Shown piece by piece: positions 25,146 through 36,846 of a stretch of DNA of 64,000 nucleotides. This DNA comes from Paramormyrops kingsleyae. Its lineage: Eukaryota; Chordata; Actinopteri; Osteoglossiformes; Mormyridae. Below the pieces are notes generated by a model, which did no database searches, was not told the origin of the DNA, and was given only the letters and a program-made list of their open reading frames with translations. Made by a program: the position numbers and the translations under genes. The DNA is taken from contig NC_132813.1 of assembly GCF_048594095.1 (NCBI RefSeq), positions 10,218,991 through 10,282,990 of the forward strand. The letters are read 5' to 3'. Within the stretch, counting starts at the first letter, position 1, and every line of letters starts with the position of its first letter.

Positions 25146-25450
25146 TTATTTGCTTGTTGGCAGGAATTCAAGCTCCGGACCAAGATGTTCTTGCAGCCAA
25201 GGTACCACTGAGAAGATACTGATGTGGAAGTCACGGGCGTTGTCAGGTGGACTGTCGCCGGAATCTCCCACATTGCATATGTTCTTTGTACCCCAGCTCA
25301 CCACTGCCACCTGCAGGACCCAAAGAGAAACTTTGATGAAAACATGCACATCGCTGCCATGGAGTATTTAATTAATGACATTTCAACAAACATCATAGTT
25401 TTATGTCAAAAGCAAAATTTTCATGCATGTTATTCTTTTAAGCATAGGTG

Positions 25451-25484
<34 letters not shown>

Positions 25485-28400
25485 GACATTTCAGCCATCT
25501 AATTTAAGTAAACAGCACTGAAATGCTCATATTGAGTGATTCACAACACCTCTAAATGCAATGAAAAGGTCTCACTTGAAAATAACGTTGCCTCTTGCGA
25601 AGGAATAGAGATCCACCTGAATCTCCTTTAAAAAAAGCAAACATTAGTATCACATAATGATCATTATTAACTGTACTGCCAAGTCCGACAGGTGACATAG
25701 ACAGCCACCTTGTGAGGGGACCCTAATGACAGCTTAGCATACTGCCGGTGTAATGTCACTTTTCCAAATGAAATCCCTACATTCACCCACCCCTCCAGCC
25801 ATGAATCTTGCATAGGGGTCCACATGGGCTTCAGCCAGCACTGACTAGCAAAGTATATTTTCTAATGCCCATATAATGCATATTTATATACAGCTCTAGA
25901 AACAATTAAGAGACCACTCTATATTTTTAAACAAGTTTGCATTTTTAAATCTTGGTTTAATGCTGGTTCTGCTGGCAGGAGGCTACGCTGAGCAGGTTGC
26001 TTCCACATTCAAAATTTCTAAGACACAAGAATAAGGTGAAGCAGGAGACACTGGGAACGACCGGAAACCAGCCAGGTAGAGGACAGGAGCGACTTTCTAA
26101 TACCAAGGGTGACTGTTAACTTATTCGACAGTTTCTCATAAATCGTAGGATGACATCAAGTGACCTTCTAAAGGAATGGGAAACATTAAGCGCAGGTGTG
26201 AAGTGCACTGATAGGACAGTATCAGGCTCCTAGATGCAGGAGTGAAGTCCAGTAAAGCAGGGAAGAAGCCCTTCATTAATGAGAAATGGAGAAGAACCAG
26301 GCTGCAGTTTGCAAAAAATATGAATATTATTCACAGATGCACACCCTGAATTGAGAAATAAGTGAAACAAAAAATGTTGCTGTGGTGTCTCAGTTTTTTC
26401 CAGCTCTGTATTTCCTTTTATAGGTAGTACAGCACCCGCTTACATAATAACCATTGTTTTATATTGAACCATTGTTTTAGTGTTTCATTGTTTGACTTTA
26501 ATAAAACAATGCAGTATGATAAAGCTACTGGTGGACATGCTTTATTAGTTACCTTTGCAGGTGATGCTGTCCTCGTATTGCTTTGAGCCACCGGTACACA
26601 GGAACCTGTCTGTCACAATGTCTTCCAAGGATGCTGTGTTATTTGGTGAAAAGGTGACAGCTGCGTGCTTTATGCAGTCCGGCCTCTGCCAATGAAAGAC
26701 AAGCTAAATCATTTAGGGATCCCATTGGCTGACACTGCCGCCTTTGTTTTTTATCTGCTGCAGATGCCACTGAGGCTGGCAGACATTAAATTTTGTATCA
26801 TTTGACCTAACAGACTCAAAAGACTTTGGGGGGGGAGGGGGGTTAAAATGTGTCTGGATCCTCACCTTACTCCCAAAGTGGATGATCGCCTGTTTGCGCT
26901 TTTCTTTCTTGGCCAGAAAGAAGGCTGGTATCTCTTCCAACGTGAGCAGGGCTTTTTCTGCAAGCACATAAGAATGAACATTGTATCCTTGTAACAGGCA
27001 ATCGATGAAACTATGGTAGCATTTTATCTCGCAATGTAAAATTCTAGACATAATGATAATACAATCAAATCCTTAACATGAACAGATATACACTCAACGG
27101 ACACCTTATACACCTAGCTAGTCTACAGAAGCTCTTCAGTGGTAGATAATTTGTGTATTCAGAGATACCTTTCTGCCCATCACTGCTGAACTGAGCTTTG
27201 TGGTTCTGGCCTTTAGCTTTAATGAGTCTGTGAATTCGCCTTTGACCACAATAACTAACACGGCCTTTTCAGATGTGGAATTCCCCCTGACTTTTTTTAT
27301 CACGCTATTCTCTGTAAACCAACATCGTAGTGTACATACATGGGGATGGATGTTTCTGAGCACCGGCTATCACAGCAAAACAGGTTTGATTATGTCTCTT
27401 AGGCATTTGGGTCATTCTGCTATGTCATTCGCAGTTTGGCGAAGCTGGCAGTTCACATTAGCGTGGAAAAACAAATGTTGGGGTACAACCTGGATGGGAT
27501 TCCAGTCCATCGCTGGGCAAGTACACACATATGCTATGGACAATATATTCGCACTAATGAGTTACTTGTTAATTAATGTGTTAAGTAAGCATGTACTACT
27601 ACGTTATTCATGTCACCCAACCTTGGAGGGACACCAGTCAGCTTCTGCATCGCCCTGTAGTTTAGCTAGTATTTACTAAATCCTTTAAATTTCACTAAGG
27701 GTCGACCAGTACTGACTAGTAAAATATATTTTGTAATGCCCACATAATACATATAAGAGACTTTGTTCATTTGACTTCCTCTGCCGGCCCCTGGAGGATG
27801 GGCTCCCCCTTTGAGTCGGATTCCTCCCAAGGTTTCTTCCTATGATGAAGTTTTTCCTTGCCACTGTTACCTCTGGTTTTGTTCACTGGGGGGCCTTATG
27901 CAGGGATAATGTAAAGTGCTTTGAGACAATGTAATGTTGTGAAAATGCACCATACAAGTTGGATTGAATTGAATTAAATTGAATTGAATTGAATTGAATC
28001 GAAGTAAAGCTTGATAGTCTCTGTATAGATGTTTCATAATGTCAGTCATAGATATTCTGGAAGGTATGCTTTTTGTAATGCCCAGTTCCTTACCGTGCTC
28101 TTCACATGTTACATTGGGACTCATTTTTAATGCGCGACTTGATGGCTTTGTACAGGGAAGACAGATAGGCCTGTAAGACAGCACAGTAACAACAGCTGTG
28201 GCAAACTGCATTTCCTGTACACACTGCACTACCGAGGGCATCATTTAGGATCAGCCACAGACATAATGTCATTACCATCCTGCAGGTTCCAGAAAAACAC
28301 AGAACCCTCTGCTTCAGAGGTGGCACATGTCACAGAGGTCAACTCACCTAGCTTTTTCAGAGAGTTTAATACGCTGAGCCACCTTAACAAGTGCAACGTC

Positions 28401-31400
28401 ATAGTCATAAAACTCTTTCACGCCCTTGTGCCTGAGGCCACGCACGTTGTATTGCTGGTGGAGAATCACAGATGCTGCTTTAGTCGTTCCATTCCCTGAA
28501 AGATATCGCACAGAAATTCGCATTATATTAGTGTTTTACTCAAATTGGTATTAATGTCAAATATACACTATGATTTCAAATATTTATTTAGTGACAACTA
28601 TATTAGGATCCACTTCTTCCTCCTGAATCACTTCAATAATATATGAGTTGTTACGAGTTGTTAAGAACTGATGAAGTGTTATTTTTGCACTTGTGACCTT
28701 CCTGTTAGTTTGAACAAGTCTAGCTATTCGCATCTGACCTCTCTCATTAACAGTGTGTTTTTAATAACAAAAATCTGATTGAGCAGGTCAGAGCAGGTAG
28801 GACTGCATGATGCCACACTTTACTTGAGGGGACATGAATAATGTAGTAGTACATACTTAATTAATTACACATTAATTAACAAAATACTAAGTGTTCATTC
28901 TTAATCAGTCATGACAGTTAATGTATTCCATTCAGGCACTATATTTGTTAACAGTTAACTAATTAGTTAATAATGGTAAGACCACTTAAGGGGGCAAAAC
29001 TCATTTACTACTCAAGAACAAATCATGAACTAATATAGGTTTCCCCATAAAATCCATGAACTGTCATGAGTGATTAATGATGAATGAACATGGGATCAGT
29101 ACTTAACAAACATTTACTGGTTAATTAATGCATTAAGTAAGCGTGTACTACTACATTATTTATGTCTCGTGAAGTGTTACCCTGTATGATTTTTGTTGAT
29201 CATTCTGTTCTCTGTGAACACACTGCTGTGTGTGAAAGTCCCAGGAGAATTTTTTGGAGATGCTAGAACTACCATCGACAATCATGCCATGTTTAAAATA
29301 GGTCAGATCGCATGTTTTATTTAAATGCCAAGCTGAACAATAACTGAAACACTGCATGCTGCATATATTAAGTTGCAGCCACACCGTTCACTGTCTGGAG
29401 GTGCAGGATGTTTGCATTTAGCAAGTCAGCATACCTAACAAAGTGGCCACTGCGTGGAGAAATTCGACAGCACTTACAAATAATCCGTCTTGTCTTGTTA
29501 GACAGGAATTAATGTTTCTGTGTTCTGCAAGAATTGATCCTTACAGTTTTAAAGATAAGATTAATTATAGTTAAATCAAAGTGCAGGGCTTCTCCAACAT
29601 TTTAGATAAGCATGTTGAATTTTTACACTTAATAATATTATAATTATTTATTCATTGAATTATATTCAATACCGCCTCTAAATCGTTTATTTGGACTGAT
29701 TTTATAACTTAATGTATTTGTTTTAAGGTTTTGTGGAATAATGTTGTGGGACCTCATTAAAAACGTTTTTTGTGCAGTTCTACTGAGTAATGCATGTGTA
29801 TGTACAATATTTGGCTATTATAAGTCGCATTTGGCTATTATAAGTCGCATGGGGCTACGAGGAGTATGAGTGTTTGGTGTTCAGACCGTGTACGACATCC
29901 ACGCTTTCTGGGTGGTCCACGTGCTTTTGAGTAAAGCAATGAGCTGCAGTCAGGATCCAGTTCTCAGTCAGTATAGAGCCCTTGCAATTCTACAATAAAA
30001 GTACAGCAATAAATGTTACATTTACCATATGAAACATATTTATATATTTCACCATAACCCTGCACTGGGAAACCAACTATGGCAGGTTTATATTGACATA
30101 TGTATGCAATATATCCATCCATCCTTCAACTGTAAATCCAGGAAATGGTTAGGGGGGGGCAAGGGAAGTGTATCCCGGACAGCATAGGGCACAAGGCAAA
30201 GGGACACCCTGGACAGGATGCTGGCCCATTGCAGGGTGTACACAGAATGGATAATTTACAGACACCAATTCCCCTATCTGGACTGTGAGAAAGAACAGGA
30301 TTTTAACACCCCCGCCCCCCCAGTCTGGAGATGTACATGGTAGAATTAGCCCATCCTTCCATCATCTAACCCAGTGTTTCCCAGTTTGCTCCTCGGGGCC
30401 CCACAAAGACTCCACATTTCTGCTCCCTCCCAGCTCCATTATATTAAAGACCTGCTGACATTCTTATTTATTTAGCCACTCCATGAATGCAGATTTGAAA
30501 TTTGTACTTGCACATTTACCATTATATTAACATGCCAGGGCCTTGTGTAATCCTCTTTGTTTGATCTGTTCTCGTGTGCCACACCACACATGGTCACCCC
30601 AGAATCACCTGTTCAAGGGGAGACACGCATTCAGAGTCTGAATAAACTAATTAAATGGTCAGACTTGATAAGGCAACAAATGATATAGTTAGGTAATACT
30701 TAACTAATGATGACTTCATGCATTTATTAATACAAGATATATGATGAGTTCCTGTTACTCACCATGAACTAATGGTGAAGTCACTGGGGTTTTATGTAAT
30801 GAGTCTCACTGGGTCATCAGTTAAGGAAATCCAGCTAATTTGGTAGCATATCAATTAATGTATGAAGTAACTGTGAATGAACTTTTTTTTACTGATGATA
30901 GTGAGCAACAGAAATTCATGATACCTCTTGTATTAATTCATGCATTAAATCATTATTAGTTAAGCATAGCTTTACCAATTAAGCATGTAAAAAGCATTTT
31001 TTCTTTTTTATCAATATGATGGTTCATTCTAAGACATTTTAAGAAAGAAAACTTAAAATCATGGTTACACTTTTAAATCAATATGAAATGTTTTTTATTT
31101 AATGACTGAGACAAGAAGGGAAACTCACTAATCATCTTGTCGAATGCCATTTTCAAGTCTTCATTGTCATTCAAAAAGAACAGATGCTTCTCTTTCCTCT
31201 TGTTGGATGCAATGTTATTTAGTTGCTTTTTATTTACTTTGCCCCCCACTCCGAACACATAGATGTCTGTGAAACATGAGTGATGGGACAGATAACCACG
31301 TAAGAAAGGTCTATGTCCATATCTAGGACATATCCAGGTCCATGTGTAACATTATGAATTGATGTGTCCAAAAAGTGCAAAGGCTGAGCTGCAATAAGTG

Positions 31401-34400
31401 ATCAATCTGTTCAAGCTCTGCTATTGAATTCTGTTGTTACTGACCGAGGAAGTTCTCAGCTGAATGGTCCACACTGTACTTATTGATGCCCAGCAATATT
31501 CGGATCTTTCGAAGGACCTCTTCTGGGCTCTTCCCTGTGTTGATGTGACCTGCAGAATGGAAAAAAAAAGAAAGTTGGTGAGCGTAGAAGTGACAGAGAC
31601 TGGACTATGGGGCTGTCCTCAGAGTCCATGCAGCTCAGCTGTAGCTCTTTAATAACTTTTATAACTTCAGATAATGTCATCAAGATTTATCCAGAACAAA
31701 TATGGTCAGATTCTCAAATCCTATTTTGTGGCAGACTCATGTTTACCATCTGTTATGATTAGGATGATGTTCTGAGTCTCGTTGAATTTCGGTCTGTTTT
31801 TCTTGAGGATGGCCATTTTCTCGTACACGTTGTACAGGGCAGCGTAGAGATTGGTGCCTGTCTTTTTCCCATGAGCTGAAAGCAACAGGTGTCTCTTTTT
31901 AGGTTACGATACAGAAGCAACTTTATAAGTTCAGGAATGACAGAGAATCTATGCCTCGTAATTGAAAGTGAATGACCGTCCTATGCCACTAATATACCTT
32001 TATGGTCAAATTCATTTAGGCGTTCCACAACTTGATCCGCGGAGATTGCATATGGGATAGTTATGGATATTATGTCTTTGGCTTCACTGGCAAATGACAC
32101 GACATGAAACCTCATTTCAACCTCGTAGCTGTCAAGCTGCAAGATAAATACGCAATCAACACCTGTGTAACTTTAACAGGAAAACTTTCCCAAAACGTAA
32201 CCAGTGAATTTTACAAACATATCTCAGGCAGCAAAAATAAAGTGTATGCTGGCCAAAAAAAAGATACATTGGATCAATTGTATTGCAGGTTGGCAAATAT
32301 TAAGTACATACTGGTTTTGAATTGCTACACTGCAGTTCACCCACATACTGTACCTTCTGTATAAGTCTGATCGCAGCATTCCTGGCGTGCTCAAAGTTTT
32401 CTTTAGTGATGCTGCCAGAGGTGTCAAGTAAGATGTAGATGTTTAGGCTGTCTTCGGCCACCCGGATAGTTCTGCCATAAGAGACTGTCCATACCACAGG
32501 CCAGAGACCGCCCCCCCCCCACACACACATACAAAGACATTTAGTTATTGTGAGAATGCATGACGCAGTTGCCGTACATTTGCAAGAGCACTACAACATA
32601 TAAGCTGGTGTGTGTTCTGCTGTATTTGCCTGTATTCCACACACGCGTGCAGCCGGACATGTAGGCATCACCTGTCTTCTTGACCTTGGGGGAATCCGTC
32701 ACGATGCCGGAGAAGGAGCCAGACATTGCTTGGGCCACAGATTCCGGGGAATCAAAGGCGAATGGAGCTGGGAGGGCAGGTGTGGGGGGTGTTGGAGGAA
32801 CAATGATTTTTTTATTATAATTTTTTTTACTTATTTGTCATCCTCAGTACAGGAATATCCTTCAGAGATGCTGTATTCCACCTACATTTAATTACTCTAA
32901 AATGGATACAAATTTGTAGATAACACTTTACTTAAAGGGCCACAAATAATGTAGTATTATGCTATTACTTATGTATTAATTAACCACAAACTAAATCTTA
33001 GTTACATACTGTTTGTTCATCATTAATGAATTGTGACATCTTTTATCCCAAGTAGTAACTATTTGTAACTGTTAACTACTGAAGGAACAAGTAAAGAATA
33101 ACACAAGTGAAATACTGATGACATGTTTCTTCACCATTAATGAATCATGATGAATCTTTTATCTCAATCTTTGATTTGTACTTTGGTAGTAACTGAGTTA
33201 CTACTAAGTATTTATGCCCCTTCAAGTAAAGTGTTATGAATTAGGATACATATTTGTTTATTTGAATTTACTTTTAATCTTTTTTTATTGGCAAAATACC
33301 CACCCCCAATCCGCTGACAAATTTTATCCCCAGGGATCTCCCCACCCCCCCAACATCCCCCTGAGATTTATTACAGCTCTCTACCCTCAAAAAAATTTGA
33401 CATATTGAATGGGGTTGCGAGACTTGACCAGTTTTTAGGGGGCCTCCAGACAAGAAGATTGAGAAGCTTGAGGACCACTGTATTAGAGAAGCTCAGGATT
33501 ATATTCCTTACAGGTACGACTACAGGACCTTTCAGCTTTACTCTGAAATGAAACCATGCTGTTACTCTGCACTCCGACTGCTTACCCTGAGCATGTTATG
33601 CTCAGACAGAGGTGTTTGTGAAACACAGCAGAGCTCTTACCCATACAGCGAGTCTCTGAGCCACTCCACTCCAGTGAGTCCAGACAGATCCGCTCAGCTG
33701 ATCCCAAAAGGTCCAGGCCCGCCTGACAACGGTACCTGACTATCTCTCCGACCCGGAACCGGTGTCCAAAACTTAGAGCTCCTGGGGGGGTGCCTGGGTT
33801 CGCACAGTCGTCCGCTGGATGAGAGATGGAGGTTTGGATGTGAGTATATAAGTGCATTCTGACAATTCAAGTCTGAAGATCCACTCAGCAGTGATACGTG
33901 TGGAATTTTTAGAGACGGGTTTATACGATTGTGTTGGCTATAGCCATAGATGCGTTAGGAGTTACACAGTAGAGAAGTTCTCTTACTTCGATCATCACAG
34001 ATGGGAAGAATACCGGTCCACTGGCCCAAGGCTGTGCAGTTTCTCAGAGCTGACCCATACAGATTGTACCCGTTATTGCACAAGAACTCCTGCGTCTCTC
34101 CTGGACGAAACCACTCCTTTCGAGGCCAGAACTGACCATTATCCAATTGGAGTTGAGCGGGACACTGAACCTCTGATAATGAAGAAAGCAGAGCTCTCCA
34201 CATGTGCATGACTATTTGTTTATTATGTATCTTAGTACCTTTGAGGTCAAAAGGTCACAGTAAGAGCCAAAAAATGGCTAGAAAACGTGACTTAAAATAA
34301 TACATTAAAAGCAATACAGGGATATAGGAAATGATTACAGTTAGAATATTTTAACTCTATAATTCAGTCTTTCCCAATCCGGTCCTCAGGGACCCACAGT

Positions 34401-35558
34401 CGGTCCATGTTTTTGCTTCCTCCAAGCTTCCTGTCAGACAGCCCACATTTTAGCTCCCAGAAGCTGGGAGGGAGCATAAACATGTACTATCTGTGGGTCC
34501 CCAAGGAGTGTATTGGGAAACACTGCTATAATTGAAAAGAAGTAATAGAAACTTCACCACCTCTCAGTGATAGGCTTGGCTGTGGAAGACCCTCTCCTTA
34601 CCTTTACATGTTGCCTGGGACGCCATCCTCCCATTGGCCAGCCTCATGGTGGACCATTCTCCATCTTCAGCACATTCTCTCTCACTCACTGGGAAAGGAT
34701 AGGACCCCTCATTGCAGTGGTAGGTCAGCACACTTCCTGCGGCTCCCCCTAGTGAGTAGGACACCCAGCCTCCTGCGATGGACTCTGACACTGAGCAGTT
34801 CTTTGGCTGTTCCACATAATCAAAATATTCATATTCTTCACCTTCTTGTGCCTGTGCTGAAAAGCAGAGAGTGGTTAGAGTAAAGTACCTTGCACAGGGG
34901 CACGAGACTTCTTTAAATTTCACACCCCCATGGGGTAATTGGATAGTTGTTGCATTCTAACTCAAAGTACAAGGTCAGCAAGAATTCAGTGCCAGTAAAA
35001 TATGGATCTCAAATTTTACAGTTGGTACACATTTTACTGGCAATTGTTTAGCGGATTATACAGACGCTCCCTGGGTTTCGATGGTCCGTGTAAGGATATT
35101 TTGACTTTATGATAAGTAAATGTTTTTTGCTTAATAATTCAATAAATTACATGAGATATTCACCCATTTTTATAAAATAGGTTTTAGTGTTATTAATTTT
35201 GCCCAGTTGTACGCTAGAGTAAGTGTTCAAAGCATGTTTAAGGTTAGGCTGGCATGTTTGTTAGGTTAAGTGTACTATATTAAAATGCATTTTCGACTTA
35301 CGATACTTTTGCCCTACTATAGGTTTATTTAAATTTTAATTCAAACTCTACAAATTATTATTTTTTGAATGGCACTTTCATTACAGGTGTAAGCAAAGTT
35401 GATTCAGCATTCATGATAGAACATATTTAAAATTGAAGGTTTACATAGATTTTAGTTAAAAAAACAAAGTAAAACTATAAAAACTTACTTTCACCACCGC
35501 TGTGGATTAGCAGCACGGCCGCACAGAGCAGACCCGCAGTGCTCACTTTGGAGATCAT
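25146..35558 (-). CDS. cfb: Complement factor B / C2-type serine protease
   Basis: The secreted catalytic subunit of a complement C3 convertase. Eighteen exons: 35558-35489, 34856-34602, 34172-33987, 33814-33641, 32767-32672, 32484-32354, 32136-31998, 31875-31747, 31549-31445, 31266-31129, 30608-30520, 29989-29887, 28495-28348, 28170-28094, 26957-26866, 26685-26553, 25625-25576 and 25310-25146. Phases agree throughout and give 759 aa (human factor B 764). Exon 1 encodes a signal peptide (MISKVSTAGLLCAAVLLIHS). Three CCP modules occupy about residues 35-228. A vWA domain with MIDAS motif DTSGS (281-285) follows. The S1 protease triad is H521 (TAAHC), D571 (YDYDVAL) and S691 (GDSGGS). The residue after GDSGG is S rather than P, and nearby residues recall C2 as much as factor B, so which mammalian paralogue is closer stays open. 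Head-to-head with mfrp. Confidence 0.94.
25449..25484. repeat. (ATT)n microsatellite
   Basis: Uninterrupted ATT repeats in a factor B intron near the 3' end of the gene. Confidence 0.9.
25891..26408 (+). mobile_element. Internally deleted Tc1-like element
   Basis: 518 bp flanked by TA on both sides. The ends are inverted: CAGCTCTAGAAACAATTAAG at the left and TTTTTTCCAGCTCTG at the right. The interior, read on the plus strand, still shows Tc1 transposase-like pieces such as LKEWETLSAGVKCTDRTVS, with stops between them. The DDE core is missing, so it is a dead non-autonomous copy in a factor B intron. Confidence 0.8.
27540..27615. repeat. MITE family B fragment
   Basis: Contains GAGTTACTTGTTAATTAATG and TACTACTACGTTATTCATGTC, matching the right end of the fuller copies at 15470 and 28818. 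Only the terminal part remains. Confidence 0.6.
27770..28001. repeat. Dispersed fish repeat ending in (GAATT)n
   Basis: Passes through CCCCTGGAGGATGGGCTCCC, TTTCTTCCTATGATGAAGTT, TTTTTCCTTGCCACTGTTAC and AAAGTGCTTTGAGACAATGT, and ends in a run of GAATT repeats. This is a widespread teleost repeat with a 3' pentamer tail, as in LINE-mobilised SINEs. Another copy is inverted at 48225-48430. Confidence 0.75.
28818..29182. repeat. MITE family B copy
   Basis: Starts CACTTTACTTGAGGGGACAT, then AATAATGTAGTAGTACATAC, and ends CTACTACATTATTTATGTCTC then GAAGTGTTACC. Its ends are inverted relative to one another. Lies in a factor B intron. Confidence 0.8.
30105..30350 (+). repeat. SINE-like fish repeat fragment
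   Basis: Begins ATATCCATCCATCCTTCAAC, then GGACAGCATAGGGCACAAGG, CACCCTGGACAGGATGCTGG and CCCATTGCAGGG. This is the 'catccatcc ... gatgccagtccatcgcaggg' arrangement common in teleost genomes. Lies in a factor B intron. Confidence 0.6.
32919..33238. repeat. MITE family B copy
   Basis: Starts ATAACACTTTACTTAAAGGG with CCACAAATAATGTAGTATTA and ends TATGCCCCTTCAAGTAAAGTGTTAT. Its ends are inverted. Very similar inside to the 15470 copy. Lies in a factor B intron. Confidence 0.8.
34370..34527. repeat. Foldback family A copy
   Basis: Begins CTTTCCCAATCCGGTCCTCA and ends in a near-complementary arm ending AGGAGTGTATTGGGAAACACT. It carries GTCCATGTTTTTGCTTCCTC and GGGAGGGAGCATAAACATG. Lies in factor B intron 2. 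Confidence 0.8.
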
Positions 35559-36846
35559 TTCTCGTAAACAAGGCACCAAGCGCCAAATCTTTATATCTAT
35601 GCTGCCAACTCACTAAATTTGTGAAACAATCTTTATCTTTTTATTTGACAAAAGATTACCCATTAACTTCCAAAAGTAAACTCAAACTTTGACTGTAGTT
35701 GTGTTTTAGTGCTTTATTTCTTGCAGACAATGTGTTTGCACCTGTTTCCCTCTTTTTTTGTGATGAACAAATTATTTCTCCAGTTGATAGTTTTACAAAG
35801 AGCAGATTTTGCATGCAATGGCATAGAAATATTGCTTCAGTGAATCTAGCGTGGGGTGACCAGATAATCCATGCCAGGGAAGACACTTTGAGCCAGGACA
35901 GGATTTGTAAACTTCCATTTCAATGAAAAGAACCTGGATTTCCCTTAAGCACTCAGTTCTTGCTGTGTGCTGATTGGTCACATATGTGTCACTAATGTTA
36001 ATGTGAAACAGCTGGATGAATCTTTCAATCATGGAAAAGCACAGATTATCTGATCACCACAGGGACAAAGCGTTTGAGGTTTCCACCTGAGCTACAGTGC
36101 CACCATTTGGCAAGCATGGTTCATATATTCTGTTATGGCTGATTAACTAAAATATATGTTCAAAATATTTCCATCCATTCATCCATCCATCCACCCACAG
36201 GCCACAACCTGAATGTGCTGTCCATCTATCACAGGGCAAAAATTCTGAAACATCACACTACCTAAACCTTTTGAAATTATGGAAGGAAATCTTACCATCT
36301 GTGGAAGACACTCATGCATACAAAAGGTACAAAAAACAAGGAAATTAGTAAATAAATACTGAAATTATATAGAATGAATTTTACAAAATATCTTAAGGCG
36401 ATTTTTTTGTACAAAATATTTAGGTAAAATATAACAGATTTCTGGAAACAGAAGGAACACTAAGAAAAACGCGAAGCTCGGAATCTGGAGAATTTCATGG
36501 TACAAATAACCTTTCGCTGACCTATTCATCGCTCTCAGCTGATTCGGCTTTGTTGAGGGGGGAATTTTGGGGGGGGGGGGGGGTTACACTTCACGCACTT
36601 TGTTGGAGATTCTCCCCAGTACAAACGGGAAAACGGTAAAAAAAAAAATAATAATAATCAAATGCATTCTTTTGTTGTTATTTTTTAGAACGAACGGTTT
36701 GTAAAACTCGACAATTTCATCAAAGTGCTGTTATAGCAATAACATTTTAATTGTTCGTTGTCATCGCACCATCCAGCACAGTACAGATTGCCACCGAGAG
36801 GAACCTGAGATAGACGTATTATCTTACAATCTGACTTGCCACCAAA
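35559..36846. other. Divergent intergenic region, factor B and mfrp
   Basis: 1288 bp separate the two start codons, which point away from each other, so both promoters should lie here. A run of 15 G at 569-583 past 36000 sits about 265 bases before the mfrp ATG. No clear TATA box was recognised for either gene. Confidence 0.6.

Noticed and set aside
30640..31065. A further MITE family B copy.
   Set aside because: Some shared words (TTAATGCATG, ACTAATGATG), but no clear matching ends. Too diverged to call.
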